From Clostridia bacterium (GTDB lineage Bacteria > Bacillota > Clostridia > Christensenellales > Maliibacteriaceae), in NCBI GenBank assembly GCA_017935825.1, contig JAGBGW010000184.1, forward strand, positions 1 to 6,517: 6,517 bases of DNA. Direction: 5' to 3'. The notes beneath the pieces were generated by a model. That model did not search any database. It saw only the letters and a program-made list of their open reading frames with translations, and had not been told where the DNA came from. The position numbers and the translations under genes are program-made. Positions 4,510 through 6,517 of this stretch are shown here, piece after piece. Within the stretch, counting starts at the first letter, position 1. Each line of letters begins with the position of its first letter.

Positions 4510-5892
4510 ATGAAAAATCATAGCCTGACAGTGAAACAAATACGCAACGTCGTTTCCCGTTCGCTCCGCAATGCAGGCATTGTTCGGGGCGTTTTGGTGT
4601 TGGCGGCGATTTCGGGCGGCAGGGACTCCGTGGTGCTGCTGGACGTGCTTTGCGCATTGCAAAAGAAGCTTGGCTTTACGTTGTATGCGGCACATGTCAA
4701 CCATGGTATCAGGGAAAATGCCGCGCGGGATGAGGCGTTTGTCAAAGACCTTTGCAATTCTTACGGCGTTGTGCTTTTATGCGAAAGCATGAACGTGCCA
4801 AAGATTCGTGAACTTTCGGGAGAATCCCTGGAGGAAGCGGCGCGGCGCCTTCGCTACGATGCACTGAAGAATCTTGCACAGGATTGTCATGCATCGTGCA
4901 TTCTCACTGCCCACCATGCATCCGATCAGACGGAGACCGTTCTGATGGGGCTGGTGCGCGGCAGCTTCGGCATGCTCCACGGCATGGCGGAGGAAACATG
5001 TGATGCCCGCGGCAGATTGCTTCGCCCCATGCTTTCCGTCACAAGGGAAGATATCGACCGCTATGCACAGGCGCAAAACCTTTGCTGGTGCGAAGACGAG
5101 ACCAATGCGGACGTGAACTTCCTTCGCAATCGTCTGCGGCACGAAACGCTGGTGCAGCTAAAAGCGATGAACGCATCCCTCGATACAGGCGTGGGACAGC
5201 TTGCCCATGCGCTGCAGCGGGATGAGGACTTCATCCTTTCGCAGGTAAAGCCTTTGCTTGATTCTTACATCAAGCGCGATGGGGAAGATGTGCTGATGAT
5301 GCTTGACCTTGCCCATGTGCATGAGGCACTTCGCATTCGCGTGGTGGAACATGTCCTGCAGGATTTGGGCATCTCCTGCTCCCAAGCTGCAAGGCAAAGC
5401 GTGTGCGACCTTTTTTTGATGCAGACGGGCAAACAAATCGTGCTGTCACAAGACGATGCTGCCATCCGCGAAAAAAGCGGCGTTCGCATCTGCAAAAAGC
5501 AGCAAGCATGTGCGGCATCCTTTTTCATCCAAAAGACGGGCAGCACCGTCACCCCGTGGGGGACGTTTACCTGCACGGGACCGACACGCTGCATCGATCC
5601 TTATACCGATCCCAATTGCCAGTGGATCGGGGAAGATTTGATCGAAAATCTTTTTGTATGCCTTCCGACGTCCGGAATGCGCATGCAGCCCATGGGCCTT
5701 GGGGCACAAAAGCTTTTAAGCGACATCATGTGCGATGCAGGGCTTGACACATTTGCCCGCAGCAGGACCCCTGTTGTGTGCGATGCGGCAGGACCGCTTT
5801 GGGTGGTCGGCTGCCGTGCTGACGAAAGGCTTCGCTTAAAAGCGAATCAAAAAGCATATCTGCTTGAATTTCATGCAATATTAAAGGAGTAA
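4510..5892 (+). CDS. tilS: tRNA(Ile)-lysidine synthetase
   Basis: An essential enzyme that uses ATP and lysine to convert C34 of tRNA-Ile (CAU anticodon) to lysidine, so the tRNA reads AUA and takes isoleucine. The 460-aa length is within the family range. The N-terminal PP-loop ATPase domain has SGGRDS (35-40), HVNHGIR (62-68), a SLEEAARRLRY segment (about 106-116), HHASDQTET (135-143; the family usually has ADDQ where this has ASDQ) and DETN...RNRLRHE (196-212). The C-terminal TilS domain shows SGMRMQPMGLGAQKLLSD (388-405) and LWVVGCRADERLR (430-442). The start is uncertain: ATG4510 follows an in-frame GTG at 4507, and only a weak purine stretch (GAGAA, 4501-4505) serves as ribosome site. 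The stop overlaps the ribosome site of hpt, so the two are in one operon. No frameshift or truncation is visible. Confidence 0.95.
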   Translation: MKNHSLTVKQIRNVVSRSLRNAGIVRGVLVLAAISGGRDSVVLLDVLCALQKKLGFTLYAAHVNHGIRENAARDEAFVKDLCNSYGVVLLCESMNVPKIRELSGESLEEAARRLRYDALKNLAQDCHASCILTAHHASDQTETVLMGLVRGSFGMLHGMAEETCDARGRLLRPMLSVTREDIDRYAQAQNLCWCEDETNADVNFLRNRLRHETLVQLKAMNASLDTGVGQLAHALQRDEDFILSQVKPLLDSYIKRDGEDVLMMLDLAHVHEALRIRVVEHVLQDLGISCSQAARQSVCDLFLMQTGKQIVLSQDDAAIREKSGVRICKKQQACAASFFIQKTGSTVTPWGTFTCTGPTRCIDPYTDPNCQWIGEDLIENLFVCLPTSGMRMQPMGLGAQKLLSDIMCDAGLDTFARSRTPVVCDAAGPLWVVGCRADERLRLKANQKAYLLEFHAILKE

Positions 5893-5898
5893 CGAAAC

Positions 5899-6444
5899 AT
5901 GCGCTGGACCGATTCCGTTGAGAAGATTTTGGTAACTGAAGAACAGATCAAAGCACGTATCGCCGAACTGGGTGCTCAGATCACGAAGGATTACGAAGGC
6001 AAAAAGCTGATCGTGGTCGGTATCCTCAAGGGTGCGATCGTATTCTACTCAGACCTTGCCCGTCATATCGACATGCCCATGACCTTTGACTTCCTCAGCG
6101 TTTCCAGCTACGGCAACTCCACCGTATCTTCGGGCGAGATCAAGTTCATGAAGGACCTGGACCAGCCTGTGGAAGGCTATGATATCCTCATCGTGGAAGA
6201 TATCGTAGACTCCGGCCGTACCCTTTCCTATCTGCGCAAGAATCTGGAAGCCCGCAACCCCAACTCCGTTCGTGTCTGCTGCCTGCTTGATAAAAAGGAG
6301 CGCCGCGAGGTGGAAGTTGAGGTCAACTACGTTGGCTTCGATATCCCCGATGAATTCGTCGTCGGTTACGGCCTGGACTTTGCAGGTATGTACCGCAATC
6401 TGCCCTATATCGGCGTGCTTGCTCCCTCTGCTTACGAAGTTTAA
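5899..6444 (+). CDS. hpt: Hypoxanthine phosphoribosyltransferase
   Basis: Purine salvage enzyme: joins hypoxanthine (and usually guanine) to PRPP, forming IMP or GMP and pyrophosphate. The 181-aa length is typical of bacterial HPRT. VVGILKGAIVFYSDLAR (39-55) carries the PPi-loop Leu-Lys (43-44), SSYGNST (69-75) is the flexible lid, VEDIVDSGRTL (99-109) is the PRPP-binding motif with its two acidic residues, LDKKERR (130-136) provides base-contacting lysine, and VGYGLDFAGMYRNLPYIGVL (155-174) ends the fold. AAAGGAG (5883-5889) overlaps the tilS stop, and the 6-bp gap to ATG5899 supports co-transcription with tilS. The tilS-hpt order followed by ftsH is conserved in Bacillota. Confidence 0.96.
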   Translation: MRWTDSVEKILVTEEQIKARIAELGAQITKDYEGKKLIVVGILKGAIVFYSDLARHIDMPMTFDFLSVSSYGNSTVSSGEIKFMKDLDQPVEGYDILIVEDIVDSGRTLSYLRKNLEARNPNSVRVCCLLDKKERREVEVEVNYVGFDIPDEFVVGYGLDFAGMYRNLPYIGVLAPSAYEV

Positions 6445-6464
6445 CAGAGGCGCCCGCCGTTTGA

Positions 6465-6485
6465 TGTGTGCATGATTTGCGCACA
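6465..6485 (+). other. Small RNA hairpin in the hpt-downstream gene spacer
   Basis: TGTGTGC (6465-6471), loop ATGATTT, GCGCACA (6479-6485) forms a 7-bp stem with one G-U pair in RNA. It is followed by AAAAATAAAGGAGG, not a T-run, so it is unlikely to terminate transcription. It sits 5 nt before the next ribosome site and may set mRNA stability or translation of the downstream gene, or be neutral. Confidence 0.4.
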
Positions 6486-6508
6486 AAAATAAAGGAGGAC
6501 TTACAACG

Positions 6509-6517
6509 TTGCAAAAA
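6509..6517 (+). CDS. ftsH: Start of the next gene, probably the ATP-dependent membrane protease FtsH (three codons only)
   Basis: A strong ribosome site AAAGGAGG (6491-6498) is followed after 10 nt by TTG CAA AAA, reading M-Q-K to the window edge. Only three codons are present, so the product cannot be identified from protein sequence. The name rests on gene order: tilS-hpt-ftsH is conserved in Bacillus and many other Bacillota. An unusual TTG start would be used. Confidence 0.45.

Overview
The window looks like a piece of a Bacillota (Firmicutes) chromosome, most likely a Clostridia-type anaerobe. The evidence is strong purine-rich ribosome binding sites (AAAGGAGG type), use of TTG starts, transketolase split into two subunits, and a tilS-hpt gene pair followed by what looks like the start of ftsH, an order known from Bacillus subtilis and relatives. 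No mobile element, CRISPR array, rRNA or tRNA was seen. The genus cannot be named from sequence alone.

Layout. (A) Positions 1-382, minus strand: the 5' part of a LysR-type regulator gene that runs off the left edge. (B) 383-509: a divergent control region with a 25-bp dyad that fits the LysR box (ATC-N9-GAT, T-N11-A). (C) 510-2977, plus strand: a tight three-gene operon of transketolase N subunit, transketolase C subunit (ATGA overlap) and an aspartate/glutamate racemase-superfamily protein. (D) 2978-3128: a convergent spacer with a GC-rich hairpin and a strong bidirectional terminator. (E) 3129-4345, minus strand: a two-gene operon of a Nudix hydrolase of ADP-ribose pyrophosphatase type followed by ribulose-phosphate 3-epimerase. 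(F) 4346-4509: a second divergent control region with promoter-like hexamers for both sides and a 15-bp palindrome. (G) 4510-6517, plus strand: tilS, hpt and the first three codons of a gene that is probably ftsH.

Blocks E and G are ordinary housekeeping genes: pentose phosphate interconversion, ADP-ribose clean-up, tRNA-Ile lysidine modification and purine salvage. The part worth a second look is A-C. The N subunit has every conserved transketolase signature. The C subunit has lysine where the family has its catalytic glutamate (GIAKQN instead of GIAEQN) and glycine where transketolases have glutamate in the GEDG motif. The third gene keeps only the first of the two catalytic cysteines of amino-acid racemases. 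A dedicated regulator plus two enzymes with altered active sites suggests an inducible catabolic module, with chemistry that may differ from standard transketolase. Its substrate cannot be read from the sequence.
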